From contig CACFEM010000014.1 in NCBI GenBank assembly GCA_902565325.1, positions 1-18,163 of the forward strand: DNA of 18,163 nucleotides. The letters run 5' to 3'. The stretch is from an uncultured Pelagibacteraceae bacterium (GTDB lineage Bacteria; Pseudomonadota; Alphaproteobacteria; Pelagibacterales; Pelagibacteraceae). Both the position numbers and the translations under genes were made by a program. The notes under the pieces were generated by a model. The model searched no databases. It saw only the letters and a program-made list of their open reading frames with translations, and was not told where the DNA came from. Below, piece by piece: positions 6,477 through 13,615 of this stretch (its first letter is position 1; each line of letters begins with the position of its first letter).

Positions 6477-7919
6477 TTAGATTTTTAAGCCCATGTGAGT
6501 ATATTTCACATTTAGATAATCTTTGATTGCACCTGACCCACCTTCACGACCATAACCAGTTTGTTTTATTCCTCCGAATGGTGCTTCAGCAATTGCAACA
6601 ACACCAGTATTTACTGCAACACAACCAGACTCTAATTTTTCAGATCCAATATGAGCTTTATCCATGGAATTTGTATAAAGGTAACTACATAAACCTAAGT
6701 CGTTATCATTTGCTCTTTCAATTACTTCATCAAAGGTTTTAAAAGTTAATATTGGAACTAGTGGACCAAAAGGTTCTTCCTTCATTATTGTAAAATTATC
6801 TTTTACATCATCAAAAACAGTTGGTTCGTAATAATATCCTTTATTAAAACCAGAAGGTCTTTGTCCACCCATTAATACTTTTGCTCCTTCTTTTTTAGTA
6901 GTTTCGACTAGTTTTTCTATTTCTTCCAATCTTTTAGCGGTAGTTAAGGGCCCAAGATCAACACCTTCGTCCATACCGTTTCCAATTTTTAATTTTTTCG
7001 CTCTATCTATAAAAGCATTAACGAAATCATCTTTTCTATTTTCTTGAATATAAAATCTGTTAGGTGAAATACAGACTTGTCCGTTATTTCTGAATTTACT
7101 AGTTATTGCTATATCAGCTACTTTGTTTATATCCACATCTTCACACACAATAAAAGGTGAATGTCCGCTAAGCTCCATCGTAACTCTTTGAACTTTATCA
7201 GCTGCTTTTTTTAAAATAATTTTACCAACTCTAGTTGACCCAGTAACTGACACTTTTTTAATTATATCAGACTCCATTAACTCATTTGATATTTCAGCAG
7301 GATCACCTGATAAAAGACTAACAACACCATCTGGTACACCAGCTTCTTTGCAAATGTTCACTAACTCCATTACAGCACCAGGAGTAATTACGTCTGGTTT
7401 ACAAATTACAGAGCACCCCGCAGCTAAAGCAGTAGAAATTTTTCTAGATGCTAAAACTATTGGGAAATTCCAAGGAACTAAAGCTGCAACAACTCCAACT
7501 GGTTGATAATAAACATGAACCCTTGTATCTGGAAATCTACTTTGTTGAGTTTGACCATAAATTCTTTTTGTTTCTTCAGCATTCCACTCAAAAATATCAG
7601 CTCCACCACCAACTTCACCAACTGCTTCTGCAAGAGGTTTTCCAACTTCAAGAGTTAACCATTTTGCTATAACATCTTTTTTCTCTCTCATCATGTCTGC
7701 AATTTTTCTAAGCACATATGCTCTTTGCCATGGCGCCGTGTTCTTCCAAATCTCTAAACCTTTTTCTGCTGACTTTAATGCTTTTTGCACTTCAATAGAT
7801 GAAGCTTTAGATGCTTTTCCAATTAATTCTTCAGTTGCAGGGTTAATTACATCATAAGTTTCTTTTTTTTCTGCTTGTTGCCATTTACCATCAATGAATT
7901 GTCCAAATTTTTCGTACAT
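6477..7919 (-). CDS. NAD(P)-dependent aldehyde dehydrogenase (succinate-semialdehyde dehydrogenase-like)
   Basis: A full-length 480-residue aldehyde dehydrogenase. Motifs in order: 'PWNFPI' with N151 (oxyanion hole), 'CKPDVITP' with K174 for the cofactor, 'VSVTGSTRVG' (223-232) in the Rossmann turn, general base E249 in 'TMELSGHSPF', nucleophile C283 in 'NNGQVCISPNRF', and 'KEEPFGPLVPI'. The overall pattern, with the C-terminal 'APFGGIKQTGYGREGG', is closest to succinate- or glutarate-semialdehyde dehydrogenases, but the Ser-Gly-His after the base (usually Gly-Gly-Asn) is unusual for that group, so I leave the substrate open. It is the first gene of a two-gene operon with the HpcH/HpaI aldolase and is divergent from iolD. 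No clear ribosome binding site precedes the ATG. Confidence 0.92.
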   Translation of the reverse strand: MYEKFGQFIDGKWQQAEKKETYDVINPATEELIGKASKASSIEVQKALKSAEKGLEIWKNTAPWQRAYVLRKIADMMREKKDVIAKWLTLEVGKPLAEAVGEVGGGADIFEWNAEETKRIYGQTQQSRFPDTRVHVYYQPVGVVAALVPWNFPIVLASRKISTALAAGCSVICKPDVITPGAVMELVNICKEAGVPDGVVSLLSGDPAEISNELMESDIIKKVSVTGSTRVGKIILKKAADKVQRVTMELSGHSPFIVCEDVDINKVADIAITSKFRNNGQVCISPNRFYIQENRKDDFVNAFIDRAKKLKIGNGMDEGVDLGPLTTAKRLEEIEKLVETTKKEGAKVLMGGQRPSGFNKGYYYEPTVFDDVKDNFTIMKEEPFGPLVPILTFKTFDEVIERANDNDLGLCSYLYTNSMDKAHIGSEKLESGCVAVNTGVVAIAEAPFGGIKQTGYGREGGSGAIKDYLNVKYTHMGLKI

Positions 7920-8011
7920 AGAATTTATTTTTAAGTTTACTTAATTAGGTTTTTTAATTTATAAATAGAATTATATATAAACACTATACATATTAAAAGA
8001 TAAACATATTT
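7920..8011. promoter_or_regulatory. Divergent promoter region sharing the operator-like motif
   Basis: This 92-base gap between the aldehyde dehydrogenase start (minus) and the iolD start (plus) carries ATAAATAG (7961-7968), a 15-base A/T spacer and CTATACAT (7984-7991). The right half is the exact reverse complement of ATGTATAG at 3384-3391, and the spacer contains the same AATTATATATA string found there. The shared layout suggests that one regulator controls both divergent gene pairs. The 20 bases just before the iolD ATG contain no clear Shine-Dalgarno sequence. Confidence 0.45.
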
Positions 8012-9856
8012 ATGAAGAAAATTACCCTTACTTGTGCTCATGCAATTGTAAAATATTTGATTGCTCAGAAAATATTAATTAATGGTAAAAAAGAACCTTT
8101 ATTTCCAGGCGTCTTTGGAATTTTTGGACATGGAAATGTAGCATGTTTAGGTCAAGCACTAGAGGAAAATCAAAAAGAGCTTCCAACATATAGAGGACAC
8201 CATGAACAAAATATGGCCCTTACAGGAATTGGTTATGCTAGAGCAAAAAGAAGACAACAAATTTTTGTAGCAACATCCTCAGTTGGACCGGGGGCAACAA
8301 ATATGGTGACAGCTGCTGCAGTTGCTATGAGTAACAGGTTGCCAATTTTATTTTTACCTGGAGATACTTATGCAAATAGAATGCCAGATCCAGTATTGCA
8401 ACAAGTTGAGCATTTTAATAATCCTGGTATTACAGCTAATGATGCGTTTAAACCTGTAACAAGATATTTTGATCGAATAACTAGACCAGAACAAATTATT
8501 CAATCATTTCCAGCGGCAGTTCAAACTATGTTAGATCCTGCAGATTGTGGTCCTGCATGTATTGCTTTAAGTCAAGATATACAAGGACAAACTTTTGATT
8601 ACCCTGAAGAATTTTTTAATGAAAAAGTTCACGCGATTAGAAGACCAAGACCAGATGAATTTCAAATTAAAGAGGCAGCAGAAAAAATTAAGTCATCAAA
8701 AAATCCAATTATAATTTCTGGTGGTGGAGTTTTTTACTCAAATGCAATGGATGAGTTGAGTCAGTTTGCAACTAAACACAACATACCAGTAACTCAAACT
8801 GTAATGGGATATTCTACAATGAAAAGAGATCACTCTCATTTTGCAGGCCAGATCGGCGGTTTAGGTGGAAAAAATACAAATACATTAGCAAAAGAAACAG
8901 ATTTAGCAATTGCGGTTGGAACTAAACTTGCAGATTTTACAACTGGTTCATGGGCAAATTTTGAAAACGAAAATTTTAAACTAGTTTCAATAAATGTATC
9001 AAGATTTGATGCTAATAAACATTTAGCACAAGCTGTCATTGGAGACGCTAAAGTTTCATTAACTGAGCTTTCACAAGCACTAGGTAGTTGGAAAGCTGGA
9101 GAAGAATGGAATAAAAAATCTCAAACTGAACTCAAATCATGGAATGAACATATAGATAAAGAGAGTGCGCCGACAAACCAAGAAGTCCCAAGTTATGTTC
9201 AGGTAATTGGTGCAATTTATAGAAACTCTGACCCAACAGATATTGCAGTTACTGCAGCAGGAGGTTTGGTTGGTGAAGTTGTTCAAGTTTGGAGACCTAG
9301 AGAATTAAATACTCATGAAACAGAGTGGGGCTTTAGTTGTATGAGTTATGAAATTTCTGGAGCACTTGGAATAAAAATGGCTAATCCAGATAAAGAAGTA
9401 ATTTCATTTGTAGGAGATGGTTCTTATTTATTAAATAACACAGATATTTATTCATCGGTTATTACAAAAAACAAATTGATAATAATAGTTTGTGACAATG
9501 GTGGTTTTGCAGTTATCAATCGACTTCAATTATTTAAAGGCGGTAAAGAATATAATAACTTATTAAAGAGTTCTAATACTCCTGGATTAGTTGATGTAGA
9601 TTTTGCAAAACATGCAGAAAGTATGGGAGCTAAATCTGAGCATGTTAATTCAATTTCAGATCTTGAAGCTGCATTCAAGAGAGCGAAAGCATCCGATGTA
9701 ACATACGTTATTTCAATAAAAACCCATGCTTATAAATGGGTTGAGGGATCAGCTTTTTGGGATAGCCCTACACTAGAAATTCCGACTACTAAAGAAAACG
9801 AAGAAGCTTTAAAACTTTACAAAGAAGGAAAAGGCAAACAAAGACAAGGTGTATAA
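8012..9856 (+). CDS. iolD: IolD-type TPP-dependent 3D-(3,5/4)-trihydroxycyclohexane-1,2-dione acylhydrolase
   Basis: A full-length 614-residue thiamine-diphosphate enzyme. The N-terminal half has the IolD-specific run 'GVFGIFGHGNVACLG' (33-47), the TPP-activating E65 in 'YRGHHEQNMALTG', and 'ATSSVGPGATNM' (87-98). The central domain is at about 220-360. The C-terminal TPP/Mg-binding segment begins with GDG at 468-470 ('VGDGSYLLNNTDIYSS') and ends with 'CDNGGFAVINR' (494-504). In myo-inositol catabolism the family opens the ring of the trihydroxycyclohexane-dione to 5-deoxy-D-glucuronate. It is followed after six bases by a Gfo/Idh/MocA dehydrogenase, a typical IolG-like partner, and divergently by an aldolase and aldehyde dehydrogenase. 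No iolB, iolC, iolE or iolJ is seen here, so the substrate could be another cyclic 1,2-dione. Confidence 0.9.
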   Translation: MKKITLTCAHAIVKYLIAQKILINGKKEPLFPGVFGIFGHGNVACLGQALEENQKELPTYRGHHEQNMALTGIGYARAKRRQQIFVATSSVGPGATNMVTAAAVAMSNRLPILFLPGDTYANRMPDPVLQQVEHFNNPGITANDAFKPVTRYFDRITRPEQIIQSFPAAVQTMLDPADCGPACIALSQDIQGQTFDYPEEFFNEKVHAIRRPRPDEFQIKEAAEKIKSSKNPIIISGGGVFYSNAMDELSQFATKHNIPVTQTVMGYSTMKRDHSHFAGQIGGLGGKNTNTLAKETDLAIAVGTKLADFTTGSWANFENENFKLVSINVSRFDANKHLAQAVIGDAKVSLTELSQALGSWKAGEEWNKKSQTELKSWNEHIDKESAPTNQEVPSYVQVIGAIYRNSDPTDIAVTAAGGLVGEVVQVWRPRELNTHETEWGFSCMSYEISGALGIKMANPDKEVISFVGDGSYLLNNTDIYSSVITKNKLIIIVCDNGGFAVINRLQLFKGGKEYNNLLKSSNTPGLVDVDFAKHAESMGAKSEHVNSISDLEAAFKRAKASDVTYVISIKTHAYKWVEGSAFWDSPTLEIPTTKENEEALKLYKEGKGKQRQGV

Positions 9857-9862
9857 ACCTTT

Positions 9863-11020
9863 ATGAACAAAATTTTTAAAGTCGGTCTTATTGGCTGTGG
9901 CCATATTTCAGAAACTTACTTTAGAGCTCAAGAATATTTTAATAATATTAGAATAATTAAATGCGCAGATATAAATATGGAAGCAGCTAAAAAGTGTGCA
10001 ATTCATTATAATATTGAAGCTTTAACAGTAGAGGAACTTTTAAAAGACAAAGAAATTGAAATAATTCTAAATCTGACGATCCCGGGTGCACATTACGAAG
10101 TTTCTAAAATGGCTCTAGAAAATAGAAAACATTCATATGCTGAAAAACCAATGGCAGTAAATTTTGAGGATGGAAAAAAATTACTTGAACTAGCTAAAGA
10201 AAAAAATCTTTATATAGGAAATGCTCCAGATACATTTTTAGGTGGAGGAATTCAAAAAACTAGAGAGTTAATTGATAATGGTGTGATTGGTGATATTAAA
10301 TTAGGAAATGCTATATTTGCATTTCCAGGAGTTCAATCCTACCACCCAAATCCAGAAAGTTGGTTTGCAGAAAATGAAGGAGGACCTGTTATTGATATGG
10401 GTCCATACTATTTAACTGCATTAGTAAATTTAATTGGCCCAGCAAAACAAGTACAAGGAAGATGTACAAAAGTTTTTGATGAGAGAGAAATAGGAATTGG
10501 TCCAAAAAAGGGTCAAAAATTCAAAGTTGAAACACCAACAACATATTTAGCAACGATTCAATTTGAAAATGATTGTATCATCCAAATTACCTTATCATTT
10601 GATGTAGTGGCTCATCAAAGAAATCACATTGAACTTTATGGAAATAAAGGATCAATAATTGTTCCAGATCCAAATATGTTTGGTGGATCTGCTTTTGTTT
10701 CAGTTACAGCGGGCGGTAACTGGGGCGAACACAAAACTGACATGATGCCTTTAGGAAAAATAAATATTAAAAGCCAAAGTTCTAGAGCCAATGAGTCTCC
10801 AACAAATGCAAATTATAGAGGAGCAGGCCTTTCAGAAATGGCTTATGCCATTGAAAATAAACTAGAGCATAGATGTAATGGAGAATTATCGCTGCATGTA
10901 TTAGATATTATAGACTCTACAATGAGAGCTTCACAAACTGGAGTTCCTCAAGAAATAAAAACAACTTGCAAAAAACCAAAACCTTTTACACTTGAAGAAA
11001 TTAAAAAAATATTAAATTAA
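9863..11020 (+). CDS. Gfo/Idh/MocA family oxidoreductase (inositol/sugar dehydrogenase-like)
   Basis: A 385-residue NAD(P)-dependent dehydrogenase. The Rossmann motif GCGHIS is at 11-16, the 'EKPMAV' motif with catalytic K95 at 94-99, and the C-terminal substrate domain opens with 'GGPVIDMGPYYLTALVNLIG' (173-192), where D178 and Y182/Y183 occupy the positions of the usual D-x-G-x-H/Y active-site residues. Members oxidise hydroxyls on sugars, sugar acids and cyclitols. Six bases separate it from iolD, so the two are very likely co-transcribed; by analogy with IolG plus IolD it may supply the keto-cyclitol precursor. It is somewhat longer than a typical IolG and I cannot assign a substrate. It ends tail to tail with the PdxA-like gene, with 16 bases between stops. 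Confidence 0.88.
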   Translation: MNKIFKVGLIGCGHISETYFRAQEYFNNIRIIKCADINMEAAKKCAIHYNIEALTVEELLKDKEIEIILNLTIPGAHYEVSKMALENRKHSYAEKPMAVNFEDGKKLLELAKEKNLYIGNAPDTFLGGGIQKTRELIDNGVIGDIKLGNAIFAFPGVQSYHPNPESWFAENEGGPVIDMGPYYLTALVNLIGPAKQVQGRCTKVFDEREIGIGPKKGQKFKVETPTTYLATIQFENDCIIQITLSFDVVAHQRNHIELYGNKGSIIVPDPNMFGGSAFVSVTAGGNWGEHKTDMMPLGKINIKSQSSRANESPTNANYRGAGLSEMAYAIENKLEHRCNGELSLHVLDIIDSTMRASQTGVPQEIKTTCKKPKPFTLEEIKKILN

Positions 11021-11036
11021 AAATAATTATTAAATT

Positions 11037-12041
11037 TTAATTTATTGATTTGTTTTTATTCTCAGCCATTGATAATGCGATCTTAAATGAATTTAAAATT
11101 GGAGCTAAATTTGCCTCATTTTTTCCTGCAATAGCAAATGCAGAACCATGAGCTGTAGTAGTTACTGGTACAGTTAATCCACCTTGTACTGTTACTCCTC
11201 TATCAAAACCAAATGCTTTAAGACCAGATTGAAGCGCATCATGATACATGCCTACCATACAATCATGATTTTTATTCTTATATGCCACTACGAATGATGT
11301 ATCACAAGGCAAAGGACCATCAACGTTGTAACCAAGTTTTTTTGCTTCCTCTATTGCAGGTATAATTTCATCTTTTTCTTCTGTACCAAACTCTGCATGT
11401 GGATTAAGTGCCTGAATAGCAATTCGAGGTTTTTTTACACCATTTAACTCCATTACTTCATTAATTAATTTTATCGGCTTCATTATATTTTCTTTTGTAA
11501 TATGTTGAGCAACTTCTTTTATTGGAATATGCGAAGTTACTCTTGCTGTCCAAAAATTATCTATAACATTAAACTCACAACAGAAACTATTTACTTCAAG
11601 TTTTTCTGCCATTAGTTGCAATTCATCAGAGTGTTTATTTCCTCCAAGTTTTAAACTTGTTTTGTTCATTGGCGCAAAATTAATAGCGTCTATTTTTTTT
11701 TCTTTAGCAAGGGTTAAAGCTAAATCTAAAGCTTCCAATACACTCTCACCAGACTCTTTTGATGGTTCAGCCAATTTATATTTATGATTTTTTCCTTTAG
11801 AAATATCTAATAGAAATCTATTTGCTTTATTGAAATCAATTTCATCAAAATTTTCAACAACATCTATATTATGTGAAATTCCTGTAATACTATTTCCACT
11901 TTCAAATACTTGCTTTTCACCAATGATGACGATGTTTGCTTTTTTAGTCATTTCATCATTTAAAAGTTTTGAAACTAATTCTGGACCGATGCCTGCAGGA
12001 TCACCTAGTAGTAAAGCAATGTTAGATTTGTTTTGAGCCAT
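11037..12041 (-). CDS. pdxA: PdxA family 4-phospho-hydroxyacid dehydrogenase (PdxA/PdxA2-like)
   Basis: A 334-residue member of the PdxA family, which oxidises and decarboxylates 4-phosphohydroxy-L-threonine or, in PdxA2/DenD-type enzymes, 4-phospho-D-threonate or -erythronate. Visible are 'LLGDPAGIGPEL' (11-22), 'APMNKTSL' (123-130), and the three metal-binding histidines H171 ('TSHIPI'), H215 ('ALNPHAEFG') and H267 ('GMYHDALQSG'), then 'GPLPCDTSF' (242-250) and 'TTAHGSAFAIAGK' (295-307). All catalytic elements appear intact. The catabolic setting next to a tripartite transporter suggests a sugar-acid role rather than vitamin B6 synthesis, but the DUF1537 kinase that usually accompanies PdxA2 is absent from this window. 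The symbol marks the family, not a proven pathway. It is divergent from tctC with a 69-base promoter gap. Confidence 0.87.
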   Translation of the reverse strand: MAQNKSNIALLLGDPAGIGPELVSKLLNDEMTKKANIVIIGEKQVFESGNSITGISHNIDVVENFDEIDFNKANRFLLDISKGKNHKYKLAEPSKESGESVLEALDLALTLAKEKKIDAINFAPMNKTSLKLGGNKHSDELQLMAEKLEVNSFCCEFNVIDNFWTARVTSHIPIKEVAQHITKENIMKPIKLINEVMELNGVKKPRIAIQALNPHAEFGTEEKDEIIPAIEEAKKLGYNVDGPLPCDTSFVVAYKNKNHDCMVGMYHDALQSGLKAFGFDRGVTVQGGLTVPVTTTAHGSAFAIAGKNEANLAPILNSFKIALSMAENKNKSIN

Positions 12042-12110
12042 TTTTTTCTTTACGTCTTGTATCAGATTATGTTTAAATTATTAAATATAAATTAACTAAA
12101 GAGGGAAATA
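12042..12110. promoter_or_regulatory. Divergent promoter gap between pdxA-like gene and tctC
   Basis: These 69 bases must carry promoters in both directions. Immediately before tctC, AGAGGG lies about five bases from the ATG and is a strong Shine-Dalgarno match, unlike most genes of the window. I do not see the ATGTATAG/CTATACAT motif of the other divergent gaps here, so this pair is probably controlled differently. No hairpin of note. Confidence 0.4.
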
Positions 12111-13085
12111 ATGAAAAAAAGCTTTAAACTATTTTTAGCAGCTGCTTTCCTAGTAACTGAATTTTTTGTTGTAGCTCTTCCATTAATGATCACATCAGCT
12201 AAAGCTGACGGTCATCCAATACAAGCAATTACTCACGCTGGTTTTGGTGGTGGAACTGACGTTACTACTAGAATGATGTTATTAAGAGCAAGAAGAGTTC
12301 TTAAGCAGGATATGCAATTAGTAAATAAAAAAGGTGGTGGTGGAGCAGCATCTATGGATTACATGATGTCTTTACCAGCTGATGGAAACCATACTTTAAC
12401 TTGGACAACAGGTCATGCTGTATCTATGGCTTTAGGTAAAACTAAAGTTAAGTTAAGCGACATGCAACCACTTGCTAGAGGAACTGATGATCCTCAATTA
12501 TTTGTTGTTAATTGTAAAAACGATATCAAAGATGCTAAAAAATTCATTAGTACACAAAAATCAAAATCGCTAAAATATGGAACTACTCATACTGGTGGTA
12601 TTGACGATGTTAGTGCAATCGCATTTACAAAAAAAGGTGGATTAAAAGATCCAACTATCGTTGCTTACAAAGGTGTTGCACCAATTAAAACTAACCTTAT
12701 CAAAGGAGATATTGATGTAGGTGTTTTAAACTTAGGTGAAGCATTAACTGAAATTAATGAAGGTAAACTTTGTGTATCAGTTGTATTAGCAAACAATAGA
12801 ATGGCTAAAATTGGAGACTCTCCAACAGCAAAAGAATTAGGTATACCTGTTTCTTTATCAACTGTTAGAGGTTTCGTAACTAAAAAAGGTGCTCCAGCAG
12901 ATAGAGTAAAACAATTAGAAGCTGGAATGATGAAAGCTATGAGCCACAACTACTACAAAAATTTCTTAACAGAAATTGGACTTGATGAAACAAGTGTTGT
13001 TGGTGCAGATGAATGGGGTAAGCAAATGGAAGAAATGCTTGCTGAAATGACTGCGCAGCTTAAAGCTTTAGGTTACATTAACTAA
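12111..13085 (+). CDS. tctC: Tripartite tricarboxylate transporter substrate-binding protein (TctC/Bug family)
   Basis: A 324-residue periplasmic binding protein. The N terminus is a signal peptide: Lys-rich start, hydrophobic core at about 7-28, and a likely cleavage after 'SAKA' near residue 32. The mature protein opens with 'AITHAGFGGGTDVTTRMM', the Bug-family anion-binding loop, followed by 'VNKKGGGGAASMDYM' (about 77-91) and 'YGTTHTGGIDDVSA' (about 158-171), the usual second ligand loop. Bug proteins bind carboxylates such as citrate, tricarballylate, terephthalate or aromatic acids; no substrate can be named. The strong ribosome binding site AGAGGG fits the high demand for a soluble receptor. 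It is followed directly by a structured region that should reduce transcription into tctB. Confidence in the family is high. Confidence 0.93.
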   Translation: MKKSFKLFLAAAFLVTEFFVVALPLMITSAKADGHPIQAITHAGFGGGTDVTTRMMLLRARRVLKQDMQLVNKKGGGGAASMDYMMSLPADGNHTLTWTTGHAVSMALGKTKVKLSDMQPLARGTDDPQLFVVNCKNDIKDAKKFISTQKSKSLKYGTTHTGGIDDVSAIAFTKKGGLKDPTIVAYKGVAPIKTNLIKGDIDVGVLNLGEALTEINEGKLCVSVVLANNRMAKIGDSPTAKELGIPVSLSTVRGFVTKKGAPADRVKQLEAGMMKAMSHNYYKNFLTEIGLDETSVVGADEWGKQMEEMLAEMTAQLKALGYIN

Positions 13086-13096
13086 TCTAATTAAAA

Positions 13097-13121
13097 GTAC
13101 ATTTGAATATGAAAAATGTAC
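13097..13121 (+). promoter_or_regulatory. Hairpin presenting the tctB start codon in its loop
   Basis: GTACATTT (13097-13104) and AAATGTAC (13114-13121) are perfect reverse complements, eight base pairs, around a nine-base loop (13105-13113) that contains the tctB ATG at 13109-13111. In RNA this could expose or limit the start codon. It lies 12 bases before the intrinsic terminator. The pairing is seen directly; the regulatory role is inferred. Confidence 0.55.
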
Positions 13122-13615
13122 AAAAATCAAAAAGGGCAAACAAAAGTTTGCCCTTTTTTTTTAAAGATGAATTTAAGGTTTCATTTGTAATTATTTTTAT
13201 ATCGTTAATTTTATTATTCACCACTTTTACTTTTGATGTTGTTCCTCCAATTTTAAATAGAGGAATTCAACCAGCAACATTTCCAAAAGCATTATTAATT
13301 TTGATAATTGCTATGACATTAATTACTTATTATTTAGCAACTAAAAATCCTTGGAAAATTGAAAAAAAATTACCAAAATCATTTTTCTTAACACTGTTTA
13401 GTTTTATTTTATTTGTAATAGTTTCTAAAACTTTAGATTTCTTTTTAGCCATATCAGCATTATCAATTTTTGTTTCTTATTGTTGGGGAGAAAAAAGATT
13501 GTTTTATTTATTATTAGTTGGGATTATTTTTCCAATTATTGTTTTTATATTTTTTGAAACGATTTTGGGTTTAAGATTTCCTCCAGGAATAATTACTAAC
13601 ATTTACTATAGCTAA
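13109..13615 (+). CDS. tctB: Tripartite tricarboxylate transporter small membrane subunit (TctB)
   Basis: A 168-residue membrane protein in the tctB position between tctC and tctA. Four hydrophobic segments are visible in this numbering (ATG 13109): about 25-42, 62-78, 90-118 and 130-153, with the TctB-like 'GIQPATFPKALL' between the first two. In the TTT family this subunit supports the large TctA channel. I chose ATG 13109 over TTG 13103 because TTG is only two codons upstream and no Shine-Dalgarno sequence favours it; no Met follows until within the second membrane segment, so the first 20 or so codons must be used. Those codons overlap a perfect intrinsic terminator (13134-13162). The stop abuts the tctA ATG with no gap. 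Confidence 0.85.
   Translation: MKNVQKSKRANKSLPFFFKDEFKVSFVIIFISLILLFTTFTFDVVPPILNRGIQPATFPKALLILIIAMTLITYYLATKNPWKIEKKLPKSFFLTLFSFILFVIVSKTLDFFLAISALSIFVSYCWGEKRLFYLLLVGIIFPIIVFIFFETILGLRFPPGIITNIYYS
13134..13162 (+). terminator. Intrinsic (Rho-independent) terminator inside the 5' end of tctB
   Basis: GGGCAAAC (13134-13141), loop AAAA (13142-13145), GTTTGCCC (13146-13153), then nine T (13154-13162). This is a perfect eight-base-pair stem with a G/C-rich base, followed by an uninterrupted T-run: the canonical signature, and unusually G+C-rich for this window. It begins 48 bases after the tctC stop and lies inside the tctB coding frame, where it encodes Arg-Ala-Asn-Lys-Ser-Leu-Pro-Phe-Phe-Phe. 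It probably acts as a partial terminator giving more tctC than tctBA mRNA. An A-run precedes the stem, but no minus-strand gene ends here, so only the plus direction matters. Confidence 0.88.

Noticed and set aside
11022..11031. AATAATTATT palindrome between the convergent Gfo/Idh and PdxA-like genes as a bidirectional terminator
   Set aside because: It is pure A/T with no G/C stem or proper T-tract; such palindromes are expected by chance here.
13103..13111. TTG at 13103 as the tctB start
   Set aside because: ATG at 13109 is two codons later in the same frame, no ribosome binding site favours TTG, and the TTG overlaps the left arm of the hairpin.
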